A DNA stretch of 8,408 nucleotides from Bacillota bacterium (GTDB lineage: Bacteria > Bacillota > Limnochordia > Limnochordales > ZCTH02-B6): positions 1 to 8,408 of the forward strand of contig QGSR01000073.1 of assembly GCA_003387805.1 (NCBI GenBank), in the 5' to 3' direction. Both the position numbers and the translations under genes were made by a program. A model generated the notes under the pieces. That model did no database searches and was not told where the DNA came from. It saw only the letters and a program-made list of their open reading frames with translations. This document shows positions 1-5,702 of the stretch, one piece after another. Numbering within the stretch: position 1 is the stretch's first letter; each line of letters opens with the position of its first letter.

Positions 1-76
1 CTCGTTCCCGTGGCCAGGAAGTGTTGAAAAAGAGAAGGGGCCATGGGCGCAAGCGCACAGCCCGGTGGACGACCCT

Positions 77-138
77 CCGGCGGCCCCCCCCGCGGCGCAC
101 CCCCGGGGCGGGGTCCCCGCCGCTGCCGCCCCCCCGCC
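77..138. other. Extremely G/C-rich low-complexity stretch before the repeat array
   Basis: Only three of 62 bases here are A or T (positions 99, 114 and 124). The stretch contains C-runs and a small inverted repeat, GGCGGGG-T-CCCCGCC, at 107-121. It abuts the first palindrome of the tandem array. No ribosome binding site or convincing start codon lies near it, and the open frame running through it continues straight through the array, so I treat it as noncoding. Confidence 0.6.
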
Positions 139-209
139 AATGGGTCGAAACGGGGTTCGACGCCCCATATTTCGACCATCCGCCTTAAAGTTTGACCCAC
201 TGATGGGCG
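131..209. repeat. Palindrome pair, unit 1
   Basis: First 16-mer at 131-146 (right arm TGGGTC, left arm decayed to CCCCCG). Second at 194-209, GACCCACTGATGGGCG, with one decayed position pair. Between them TTCGAC-type hexamers recur at 155, 171 and 191 (the last TTTGAC), more regularly than in later units. Confidence 0.65.
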
Positions 210-401
210 CTCCCTTGGCAGGGCCCGAGCGTCCGCCGTGCCTCTTTGTCCAGGCCCTGAAGGCCGCCATCAATCGCCCAAGAAGATACAGCCCGAATGC
301 CCTTCACAACAGTGTTTTCGGCGTTGGTGTAGTTGAAGGTGGGGACGCGCCCGCCACGGCTCCGGCAAAGTTGCTGTCTCAGCCGCGGCGCCAATGCCGG
401 C

Positions 402-480
402 GGCCCACCAATGGGTCGAAAAATGGCTCGACGCCTCGCATTTTGACGGTGCGCCTCGGAGTTTGCCCCAGTAATGGGGC
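402..480. repeat. Palindrome pair, unit 2
   Basis: First copy 402-417, GGCCCACCAATGGGTC. Second copy 465-480, GCCCCAGTAATGGGGC, is a perfect six-pair stem in which the usual A-T pair is replaced by C-G on both arms. The flanking TT and AA extend the second symmetry to seven pairs (463-482). Confidence 0.75.
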
Positions 481-673
481 AATGGTCGGGTACCAGGGCG
501 GCCTCGATGAACGTCCCGCTCCGGGGCGGTAAGCCGTCAGCGGTCTCGCCGCATCCGAACTCTGAACTCGGCTCCTGGACGGCGTTTTCCGGCTTCGTTC
601 TTCCGCGGCGAAACAACGGCCCAGGCCGCCGCCAATGTCGGCTCGGCTGCCCTGGAGCCGCTCGACCGTGACT

Positions 674-753
674 GACCCACCAGTGGGTCGAAAAAAGGAC
701 TCGACGCCCCGAATTTCGATGTTGCATCTCGGAGTTTGCCCCACTTATGGGGC
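674..753. repeat. Palindrome pair, unit 3
   Basis: First copy 674-689, GACCCACCAGTGGGTC, is a perfect six-pair arm with a CCAG centre. Second copy 738-753, GCCCCACTTATGGGGC, again carries the paired A-T to C-G exchange. Upstream, the block CTCGACCGTGACT is shared with unit 4. Confidence 0.78.
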
Positions 754-946
754 GATGGTCGGGTACGAGGGCGGTCTCGATGAACGTCTCGCAACGAGTG
801 CGGGGATCCGACAGCGGTCTCGTCGGGCCCAGGCTCTGAAACCGGCTCCTGGACGGCGTTTTCGAGCTTCGTTCTGTCTGGGCGAAAGAGCGGTCGAGCT
901 CGCCGCCGAGGTAGGTGCGCCTGCCCGGGGCCGCTCGACCGTGACT

Positions 947-1025
947 GACCCGCCAGTGGGTCGAAAAATCGCTCGACGCACCGGATTTTGATGGTGTGCC
1001 TCGGAGTTTGCCCCACTAATGGGTC
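947..1025. repeat. Palindrome pair, unit 4
   Basis: First copy 947-962, GACCCGCCAGTGGGTC, where one arm change leaves a G-T pair. Second copy 1010-1025, GCCCCACTAATGGGTC, where the left arm has C but the right arm keeps T. This is the only second copy in units 2-5 with an uncompensated change. Confidence 0.72.
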
Positions 1026-1217
1026 AAAGGTCAGAGACGACAGAGGCTTTGTCGGACGCTCCGATCCGGGCGAGGGCGACCGCCGGCAGCATCTAACCGC
1101 CTGGGACCAAAACCGGCTCTAGGAGGGTGTTTTCCAACCCTGGGTCCTGTGGGGTGAAAGGCGAGACGGGACCGCGGACGAGGCGGTGTCGGCCGCGATG
1201 GCTGGCCGCCCAAGAGC

Positions 1218-1296
1218 GCCCCACCAGCGGGTCGAAAAACGGTTTGGCGGCCCGAAATTCGACCTTCGGACGCGCCGTTCGACCCGCTGGCGGGTC
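1218..1296. repeat. Palindrome pair, unit 5 (end of array)
   Basis: First copy 1218-1233, GCCCCACCAGCGGGTC, has two mismatched positions. Second copy 1281-1296, GACCCGCTGGCGGGTC, is a perfect arm pair in which the inner A-T has become G-C on both sides. With flanks it reads CGACCCGC-TG-GCGGGTCG (1280-1297). After this copy no further array landmark is recognisable. Confidence 0.72.
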
Positions 1297-1300
1297 GTTC

Positions 1301-1426
1301 GCCGCCGGAATGTCAGCCAGTGAGGCCTTCGCCGACCACGACTACCACCCACCGTGACATTCACTAGGGGCGGGCCGCAGCCAGGCCCGGGCCGCACGGC
1401 CATCTCCCGGAAGCGCCGAATCCGCG
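1301..1426. other. Gap between repeat array and dehydrogenase gene, with a weak hairpin
   Basis: No gene is visible. CGGGCC (1371-1376) and GGCCCG (1384-1389) form a six-pair hairpin with a 7-nt loop, about 37 nt beyond the dehydrogenase stop when read on the minus strand. It is followed by CCCC, not a T-run, so a classical intrinsic terminator is not supported. It could still aid 3'-end formation. Confidence 0.3.
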
Positions 1427-2392
1427 TCAATACCCGCGCTGGAGATCTACTTGCTTCAGCAGCGGCCGGCCGGCAAGAAACCGTTCCATGTTTTCGATGA
1501 ACGGCGCCGTCACTTCCTCGGCCACGGTGGGGCCGGACATGTGGGGCGTGACGATGACGTTTTCCATGCGCCAGAAGGGATGGTCCTCGGGCAGGGGCTC
1601 CACGTCGAACACGTCCAGCGTCGCGCCGGCCAGCTTCCCGGACTCCAGGGCCCGCAGCAAAGCCTGCTCCTGGATGACGGGCCCGCGGCCGACGTTGATG
1701 AGGTAGGTGCCGTCCCGCATGGCGGCGAAGGCCGTGTCGTCAAACAGGCCCCGGGTCGCGTCGGTCAGCGGAAGCACCACGACCACGTAGTCGCACTGGC
1801 CGAGGAACTCGTGGAACTCCTCCCGGCCGGCGTACATCCGCTCCACGCCGGGGACGTCTCCCGCCGAGCGGCGCCAGCCGAGGACCCGCATGTCGAGCGC
1901 CGCGGCTCGCCGGACGATCTCCTGGCCGATGTCGCCCAGCCCGGCGATGCCCACCGTCCTGCCGGCCAGCGTCGTGGTGAGAAACGGCTTCCAGCGGCGC
2001 TCCGCCTGTTGCCGCAAAATCCTCGGCACGTTCTGCGAATGGGCCAGCATGTAGGCGATGACGTACTCGGCCATGCGGCGGCCGAAGACACGGCCGTCGG
2101 TGCGGGTCAGCACGGCCTGCGGGGGCAGGGTGCCGGCGGCCACCACGTCGTCGACGCCGGCCGCGAACTTGTGAAACCAGCGCAGTCTCCGGGCCCGGGC
2201 CAGCAGGTCGGTGGGGAAGCCCCAGCCCGCGATGACGTCAGCCTCCTCCACCAAGGCTTCGGCGTCGCCGCGAGCGGACACGGCCCGCACCGTCAGCTGC
2301 GGGAACCGCCGCGCAACCAGCGAACGCACTTCCTCGGCTCGCTTTTCGTTCTGGTAGTAGATCAAAACGGTCAGCGGCGCGGCTTCGTTCAT
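1427..2392 (-). CDS. D-2-hydroxyacid dehydrogenase (D-isomer-specific family)
   Basis: A cytosolic NAD(P)H-dependent oxidoreductase of 321 residues that should interconvert 2-keto acids and D-2-hydroxy acids. A Rossmann fold is marked by GLGDIG (Gly151, Gly153, Gly156). The family's catalytic trio is all visible: Arg236 in NVGRG, Glu265 in DVFDVEP and His284 in TPH. The N-terminal RWFHKFAAGVDD stretch (71-82) matches the substrate-side segment of glyoxylate/hydroxypyruvate reductase-like members. The end of the second Rossmann strand reads GWRRS (172-176) with arginines and no acidic residue, which in this family favours NADPH (inference). The frame extends upstream to 2521, but ATG at 2390-2392 has AAAGGAGG 8 nt before it, and the longer version would overlap the SRAP gene, so I chose the short form. 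The gene follows the SRAP gene on the same strand by 95 bp. Physiological substrate cannot be told. Confidence 0.94.
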   Translation of the reverse strand: MNEAAPLTVLIYYQNEKRAEEVRSLVARRFPQLTVRAVSARGDAEALVEEADVIAGWGFPTDLLARARRLRWFHKFAAGVDDVVAAGTLPPQAVLTRTDGRVFGRRMAEYVIAYMLAHSQNVPRILRQQAERRWKPFLTTTLAGRTVGIAGLGDIGQEIVRRAAALDMRVLGWRRSAGDVPGVERMYAGREEFHEFLGQCDYVVVVLPLTDATRGLFDDTAFAAMRDGTYLINVGRGPVIQEQALLRALESGKLAGATLDVFDVEPLPEDHPFWRMENVIVTPHMSGPTVAEEVTAPFIENMERFLAGRPLLKQVDLQRGY

Positions 2393-2400
2393 GGGCGTTG

Positions 2401-2408
2401 CCTCCTTT
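2401..2408 (-). promoter_or_regulatory. Ribosome binding site fixing the dehydrogenase start
   Basis: AAAGGAGG on the minus strand lies 8 nt before ATG 2390-2392. It outranks the upstream in-frame ATG at 2521, which would add 43 Arg/Ala-rich residues unlike this family. Confidence 0.85.
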
Positions 2409-2444
2409 GCTGTCGTCGGCCGAATGCGGTTCCCGGCCCGAGCG

Positions 2445-2479
2445 GCCCGAGCGGCGCCGGCGCGCCGGAGCCGCCGGGC
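2445..2479 (-). other. Strong hairpin between SRAP and dehydrogenase genes
   Basis: The two arms match at 17 of 18 positions if one bulge and one mismatch are allowed, with CCGGCGCGCCGG (2457-2468) as a perfect centre. It begins 9 nt beyond the SRAP stop and lies upstream of the dehydrogenase ribosome binding site. There is no T-run, so it is more likely a processing, stability or weak attenuation structure than a full terminator. A 9-bp tandem repeat (CGGCCCGAG twice) overlaps its left flank. Confidence 0.45.
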
Positions 2480-2487
2480 ACGCCGCA

Positions 2488-3306
2488 CTAATCCGCCGTT
2501 TCCTCCAGCGGCGCGATGCAATCGGGTCCTTCGTTCCTTGGGTTGTTGACGTAGGTCGATACAGGATACGCCCGCAGCTCGCCGGCCGGACTCGGGCGCA
2601 GCAGCGGCCGCAGCACCTCCGGGTCATCAATGTCCCGATCCAGCCACAAGTCGTAGTCCTCGGGCGACAGGATCACCGGCATGCGGTGGTGGATGGGCTG
2701 CAGCGTTTCGTTGGCGTCGGTGGTAATGATGGTGCAGGTGTAGATGACCGGGCCGTCGCGGCCCGCATCCCCGGCGCCGTCGGACGCCGAAACGCCGGTG
2801 CGGCCGCCCGCGGCACCCGCCGGGCCCGCGGCGCCCGCGCCATCCGCGGCATCCGCCGGATCCGCGGCCTGGGCCCGGCCGGCGGCATCCGCCCCGCCCG
2901 GCGGCCGCCAGCTCTCCCAAAGGCCGGCGAAAGCGAAGACGCCGCCGTCTTTGCGCACGATGCGGTACGGCTGTTTGCGCCCGCTCACCGTCTTCCACTC
3001 GTAAAAGCCGTCGGCGGGAATGAGGCAGCGGCGCCGGCGAAACGCGCTGCGGAACGCGGGCTTTTCCACCAGCGTCTCGGCTCGGGCATTGATCATGCGG
3101 TTGCCGATGGCCGGGTCTTTGGCCCAGCCGGGGATGAGCCCCCAGCGCAACATTCCGGCACGGCGCCCGTCCGCGTCGATGACGGCTAGCACCGGCTGCG
3201 TCGGGGCGATGTTGTACCGAGGCGTGTATTCTGCCGGCAGCCCGGGCAGCTGGAAATGGCGAATCAGCTCGTCGCCCGGGTCCGTCAGCGTGTATCGTCC
3301 GCACAT
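2488..3306 (-). CDS. SOS response-associated peptidase (SRAP) family protein, YedK/HMCES-type
   Basis: Family members sense abasic sites in single-stranded DNA and form a stable thiazolidine DNA-protein crosslink through Cys2 after Met1 removal, shielding the lesion during replication. Here MCGRY supplies Cys2. Other expected active-site residues are Asn73 in the NARAET motif, Glu103 in FYEW, and His206 in IHHRMP. The DNA-binding RYNIAPTQ (30-37) and LRWGLIPGWAK (53-63) are intact. Compared with E. coli YedK (Cys2, Asn75, Glu105, His160, from memory), the histidine is displaced by about 48 residues. An Ala/Gly/Asp-rich low-complexity segment at about residues 136-185 (2752-2901) explains this and makes the protein 272 aa against the usual 200-230. 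ATG 3304-3306 has GGAAGG 9 nt upstream. No LexA-type box was seen upstream, so SOS control is not supported here. It may share a transcript with the dehydrogenase. Confidence 0.95.
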   Translation of the reverse strand: MCGRYTLTDPGDELIRHFQLPGLPAEYTPRYNIAPTQPVLAVIDADGRRAGMLRWGLIPGWAKDPAIGNRMINARAETLVEKPAFRSAFRRRRCLIPADGFYEWKTVSGRKQPYRIVRKDGGVFAFAGLWESWRPPGGADAAGRAQAADPADAADGAGAAGPAGAAGGRTGVSASDGAGDAGRDGPVIYTCTIITTDANETLQPIHHRMPVILSPEDYDLWLDRDIDDPEVLRPLLRPSPAGELRAYPVSTYVNNPRNEGPDCIAPLEETAD

Positions 3307-3441
3307 GGCTCGGTTCCTTCCTTTCTCCTGGCGGCCCGGATCAACTCATTCCACAGGGACGGAAGGCGTTCCTTGTGGGGTACGGCGCGCCCGGAAAGGC
3401 GCCTGACGGCTCGGGGCCCCTTCGCCGCCGTCCTGCTGGAA

Positions 3442-3484
3442 ATATTCGCTTTCCCCTAGGGAAACCGAAGATTCTGACGAATAT
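3442..3484. promoter_or_regulatory. Nested inverted repeats in the divergent intergenic region
   Basis: The 271-bp space between the divergent SRAP and oxidase genes contains TTTCCC-CTA-GGGAAA (3450-3464), a perfect six-pair symmetry. It is enclosed by ATATTCG (3442-3448) and CGAATAT (3478-3484). The surroundings are more A/T-rich than flanking DNA, and TATACA at 3482-3487 could be a -10 element for the oxidase, but I find no matching -35. An operator for a dimeric regulator is plausible, not shown. Confidence 0.35.
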
Positions 3485-3519
3485 ACAAGTAATCCTGGAA
3501 CGTGGCTTGGCCATGCGGA

Positions 3520-3536
3520 CCGGCCGTCTCGGCCGG
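3520..3536 (+). other. Hairpin in the oxidase leader
   Basis: CCGGCC-GTCTC-GGCCGG forms a six-pair stem with a 5-nt loop about 23 nt before the oxidase ribosome binding site. No T-run follows. It may affect leader stability. No known riboswitch class was recognised. Confidence 0.3.
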
Positions 3537-3558
3537 GGGCCCGGGCCAGGGCTCGTCG

Positions 3559-3566
3559 AAAGGAGG
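3559..3566 (+). promoter_or_regulatory. Ribosome binding site supporting the GTG start of the oxidase
   Basis: AAAGGAGG lies 11 nt upstream of GTG 3578. No ATG in frame lies nearby, and the conserved N-terminal FWLET motif begins at residue 14, so this start suits the family. Confidence 0.75.
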
Positions 3567-3577
3567 CGCTTCGGACC

Positions 3578-4966
3578 GTGGCACAAGAGCAGGGAGCGGT
3601 GCCCGCCACGCAAAGCTTTTGGCTGGAAACCGCCGGCCCGTTTGAAAAGCGGCCGGCGTGGCAAGGCCACGGCCGGGTGGACGTGGCCGTGGTCGGCGGG
3701 GGATTTACGGGTTTGTCCGCCGCCTTCCACATCAAAGAGCGGCAGCCTGAGCTCCGAGTTGTTCTGCTGGAGGCCGGTTCCTTGTTCCACGCCGCCAGCG
3801 GCCGCAATGCGGGGTTTTCTATGACCTTGTTCGGTTTGGAACTTGGTGTCACCGTGGTCCGCTACGGGCGAAAACGGGCGAAAGAAGCCGACGAGTATAT
3901 GGTGCGGGCGGTGAACTACACGCGGGAGCTGATCCGGCGGCTGAACATCGATTGCGACTATGAAGAGCACGGCATGATGACCGTCGCCACGAACCCGAAC
4001 CAGCTGCGGAAGCTGCGCCGACAGTTCGAGCTGGCGCGGGAGATGGGTCTGCACGAGACCGCGTGGCTAAAACAGGCCGAAGCCCGGGAACTCGTAAACT
4101 CGCCTACGTATCTCGGCGCGTGGTACGACCCCCTCTGTGCGCTGGTCAACCCGGCCAAGCTGGCCAAAGGCATGGCCCGGGCCGCCGCGGACGCGGGGGT
4201 GGAGCTGTACGAAGGCAGTCCCGTCCTAAGCCTCGACCCGGCCGGCCCCGTCACCCTTACGCTGCCAAAAGGAACGGTGCGAGCGGACCGGGTGGTGCTG
4301 GCCACCAATGCGTTTACGGCGGCCTTTCCGCAGCTGCGCCGGGTGCAGGCGCCCATGTTTACGTACATCGTGCTGACGGAGCCTTTGAGCCGGCGGCAGC
4401 TGGAAGCCGTCGGCTGGCGCCGGCGCATCGGCGTCGAAGACGGGCGCAACTTTATCCACTACTACAGACTGACGCCGGACAACCGGCTGCTCATGGGCGG
4501 CCACGACGCGGTCTACCATTTCGGGAACCGCACCGATCGGGACCACAACATGAACATCGCTCGCAAGCTCATGCAAAACGTCGTCCGGACGTTTCCGGCC
4601 CTTGAGGGCGTGCGCTTTACGCACCATTGGGGCGGGCCCATCTCGGTGACGCTGGATCTGGTGCCCGCCATCGGTCGTCTCGGCCGCGACATCTTCTACA
4701 GCGTCGGCTGCATGGGGCACGGCGTGTCGCTCACGCAGCTCAACGGCCGCACATTGGCGGACTTGGTCCTGGACACGACGAGCGAGCTGACGGAGGCGTT
4801 CTTCGTCGGCCGGCGGGTGACGCCGCTGCCGCCGGAGCCGATTCGTTTCGCCGTCATCAATGCCATTCGCGGCGGCATGCTGCTCCAGGACGCGTGGGAC
4901 GAATACCGAGGCGCATCAGCAATGAGCCGGCGCCCGGTCGAGCGGGCCGCCGGACGAAACGTCTGA
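3578..4966 (+). CDS. FAD-dependent oxidoreductase of the DAO family (amine/amino-acid oxidase-like)
   Basis: A 462-residue flavoprotein of the glycine/D-amino acid oxidase superfamily, nearest in layout to gamma-glutamylputrescine oxidase (PuuB)-like proteins, which oxidise an amine to an aldehyde or imine with release of ammonia and peroxide. The N-terminal FWLETA and VDVAVVGGGFTGLSAA (34-49) form the FAD-binding Rossmann start, with Glu65 in LLEAG for the ribose and ASGRNAGF (73-80) as the usual second flavin contact. The C-terminal HWGGPIS (350-356) and YSVGCMGHGVSLTQLNG (374-390) complete the FAD site. No signal peptide or membrane helix is seen. The start is GTG 3578-3580 with AAAGGAGG (3559-3566) 11 nt upstream. 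It is transcribed alone, and the next gene downstream is convergent with a 31-bp gap. Substrate is unknown and the neighbours give no polyamine context, so no symbol is given. Confidence 0.92.
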   Translation: MAQEQGAVPATQSFWLETAGPFEKRPAWQGHGRVDVAVVGGGFTGLSAAFHIKERQPELRVVLLEAGSLFHAASGRNAGFSMTLFGLELGVTVVRYGRKRAKEADEYMVRAVNYTRELIRRLNIDCDYEEHGMMTVATNPNQLRKLRRQFELAREMGLHETAWLKQAEARELVNSPTYLGAWYDPLCALVNPAKLAKGMARAAADAGVELYEGSPVLSLDPAGPVTLTLPKGTVRADRVVLATNAFTAAFPQLRRVQAPMFTYIVLTEPLSRRQLEAVGWRRRIGVEDGRNFIHYYRLTPDNRLLMGGHDAVYHFGNRTDRDHNMNIARKLMQNVVRTFPALEGVRFTHHWGGPISVTLDLVPAIGRLGRDIFYSVGCMGHGVSLTQLNGRTLADLVLDTTSELTEAFFVGRRVTPLPPEPIRFAVINAIRGGMLLQDAWDEYRGASAMSRRPVERAAGRNV

Positions 4967-4997
4967 TGACGGCCGTTCGGGGATGCGGTTGTCCGCT

Positions 4998-5699
4998 TTA
5001 GACTTCCGAAGACGCCGCGTCGCGAATGCGCGTGTCCGCCTTGATGCGCCCGTCGTGCAGAACGACGTGGCGGGGCGCGCGCCGCACGATGTCCGGATCG
5101 TGACTGACGACGATGAGCGTCCTCCCTTCAGTCCAAAGCCGTTCCAAAAGCGTGAGGATCATTTCTCGATGGACGGAATCCAGCTGGCCCGTGGGCTCGT
5201 CGGCCAAAATCACGGCGGGATCGTTGGCCAGCGCTCGGGCAATGGCGACGCGCTGCTGCTCGCCGCCGGACAGCTGCGTGGGCCGAAACCGCGCCCGCTG
5301 TCCCAGGCCGACCCGCTCCAGCAGGAGAAACGCCCGCTGCCGGCGCGTATGCTTTGGCGACGTTCCGTACGTCATCGGCAGCATGACGTTGTCGAGGGCG
5401 GTTTTGTCGGGCAGCAGGTGAAACGCCTGGAACACGAACCCAAACGTCTGCGCCCGCATCCTGGACCGCTGGATGTCGCTTAGCGCACCCACATCGACGT
5501 CTCCGACTTTGTACGTACCTGCAGACGGCTTTTCCAGACAGCCGATGATAGACAGCAGCGTGGATTTGCCCGAGCCGCTGGGGCCGGTGATGACGACGTA
5601 TTCGCCTTGGTCGACGGTCAAGTCGATGTCCCGCAGGGCGTGTACCGGCGTCGGCCCTCCGTCGAACAGTTTGGAAACGCCGCGGAGCTCAAGTTTCAT
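4998..5699 (-). CDS. ABC transporter ATP-binding protein, MacB/LolD/FtsE-type
   Basis: The 233-residue nucleotide-binding subunit that powers the permease encoded immediately upstream. All motifs are intact: Walker A GPSGSGKST (39-47), Q-loop Gln91 in FVFQAFHLLP, signature LSGGEQQRVAIARAL (143-157), Walker B VILADEPTG (163-171) with catalytic Glu168, D-loop LDS (173-175), and H-loop His200 in VVSHDPD. The FVFQ(A)FHLLP and DNVMLPM segments are typical of the MacB/LolD group, whose members drive mechanotransmission by FtsX-like permeases, not a transmembrane substrate channel. ATG 5697-5699 follows the permease stop (TGA 5703-5705) by 3 nt, and its GGGAGG ribosome binding site (5711-5716) lies inside the permease gene, 11 nt upstream, so translation is probably coupled. 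The gene ends 31 bp from the convergent oxidase stop. Substrate cannot be read from the ATPase. Confidence 0.97.
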   Translation of the reverse strand: MKLELRGVSKLFDGGPTPVHALRDIDLTVDQGEYVVITGPSGSGKSTLLSIIGCLEKPSAGTYKVGDVDVGALSDIQRSRMRAQTFGFVFQAFHLLPDKTALDNVMLPMTYGTSPKHTRRQRAFLLLERVGLGQRARFRPTQLSGGEQQRVAIARALANDPAVILADEPTGQLDSVHREMILTLLERLWTEGRTLIVVSHDPDIVRRAPRHVVLHDGRIKADTRIRDAASSEV

Positions 5700-5702
5700 C
5701 GT

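Larger units (their letters stand above)
131..1300. repeat. Degenerate tandem array, five units of 271-273 bp
   Basis: Units begin, as marked by TGGGTCGAAA (or CGGGTCGAAA in unit 5), at 141, 412, 684, 957 and 1228, giving periods of 271, 272, 273 and 271. Within each unit a TTTGACCC-like element follows at 191, 462, 735, 1007 and 1278, a constant 50-51 bp later. A GTTTTC element recurs in units 1-4 at 314, 584, 858 and 1129, that is at +172 to +174. Units 2 and 3 are most alike. They share near-identical blocks such as the one ending TCGATGAACGTC (497-516 and 769-788) and TCCTGGACGGCGTTTTC. Unit 1 keeps the landmarks but has diverged elsewhere. Unit 5 is truncated after the second palindrome. 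The period is not a multiple of three and small indels shift the frame between units, so long open frames on both strands here look spurious. The function is unknown. Options are a REPIN-like doublet array, a protein-binding array or a structured RNA. Confidence 0.85.

Noticed and set aside
1..44. Possible start of a minus-strand gene running off the left edge (ATG at 42-44, 14 codons visible)
   Set aside because: No ribosome binding site precedes it, and 14 codons are too few to judge. It may still be real if the sequence to the left supports it.
65..532. Long plus-strand frame of 155 codons at the left
   Set aside because: It runs through the C/G-rich stretch and two array units, has no ribosome binding site, and is Pro/Arg/Ala-rich. 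The array period is not a multiple of three, so the same DNA is read in different frames in successive units.
185..1016. Overlapping minus-strand frames with repeated peptides such as MGQTPR and FFDPLVG
   Set aside because: The peptide repeats come from the DNA palindromes and core, and change wording between units (FFRPTGG against FFDPLVG) because of a variable A-run after GGGTCG. This is frame drift expected of noncoding repeats.
131..1300. CRISPR array or integron attC array
   Set aside because: A 272-bp period with degenerate units is far outside CRISPR dimensions, and no GTTRRRY/RYYYAAC attC core sites, cas or integrase genes are seen.
1451..2491. Plus-strand frame of 346 codons opposite the dehydrogenase
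   Set aside because: It is the antisense shadow of a gene with clear catalytic motifs. His/Gly/Arg-rich composition, no recognisable motif and no ribosome binding site.
2393..2521. N-terminal extension of the dehydrogenase to ATG 2521
   Set aside because: It would add 43 Arg/Ala-rich residues foreign to the family and overlap the SRAP 3' end, while ATG 2392 has an ideal ribosome binding site.
4967..4997. Bidirectional terminator between convergent oxidase and ATPase genes
   Set aside because: The 31-bp gap holds no convincing stem followed by T-runs on either strand.
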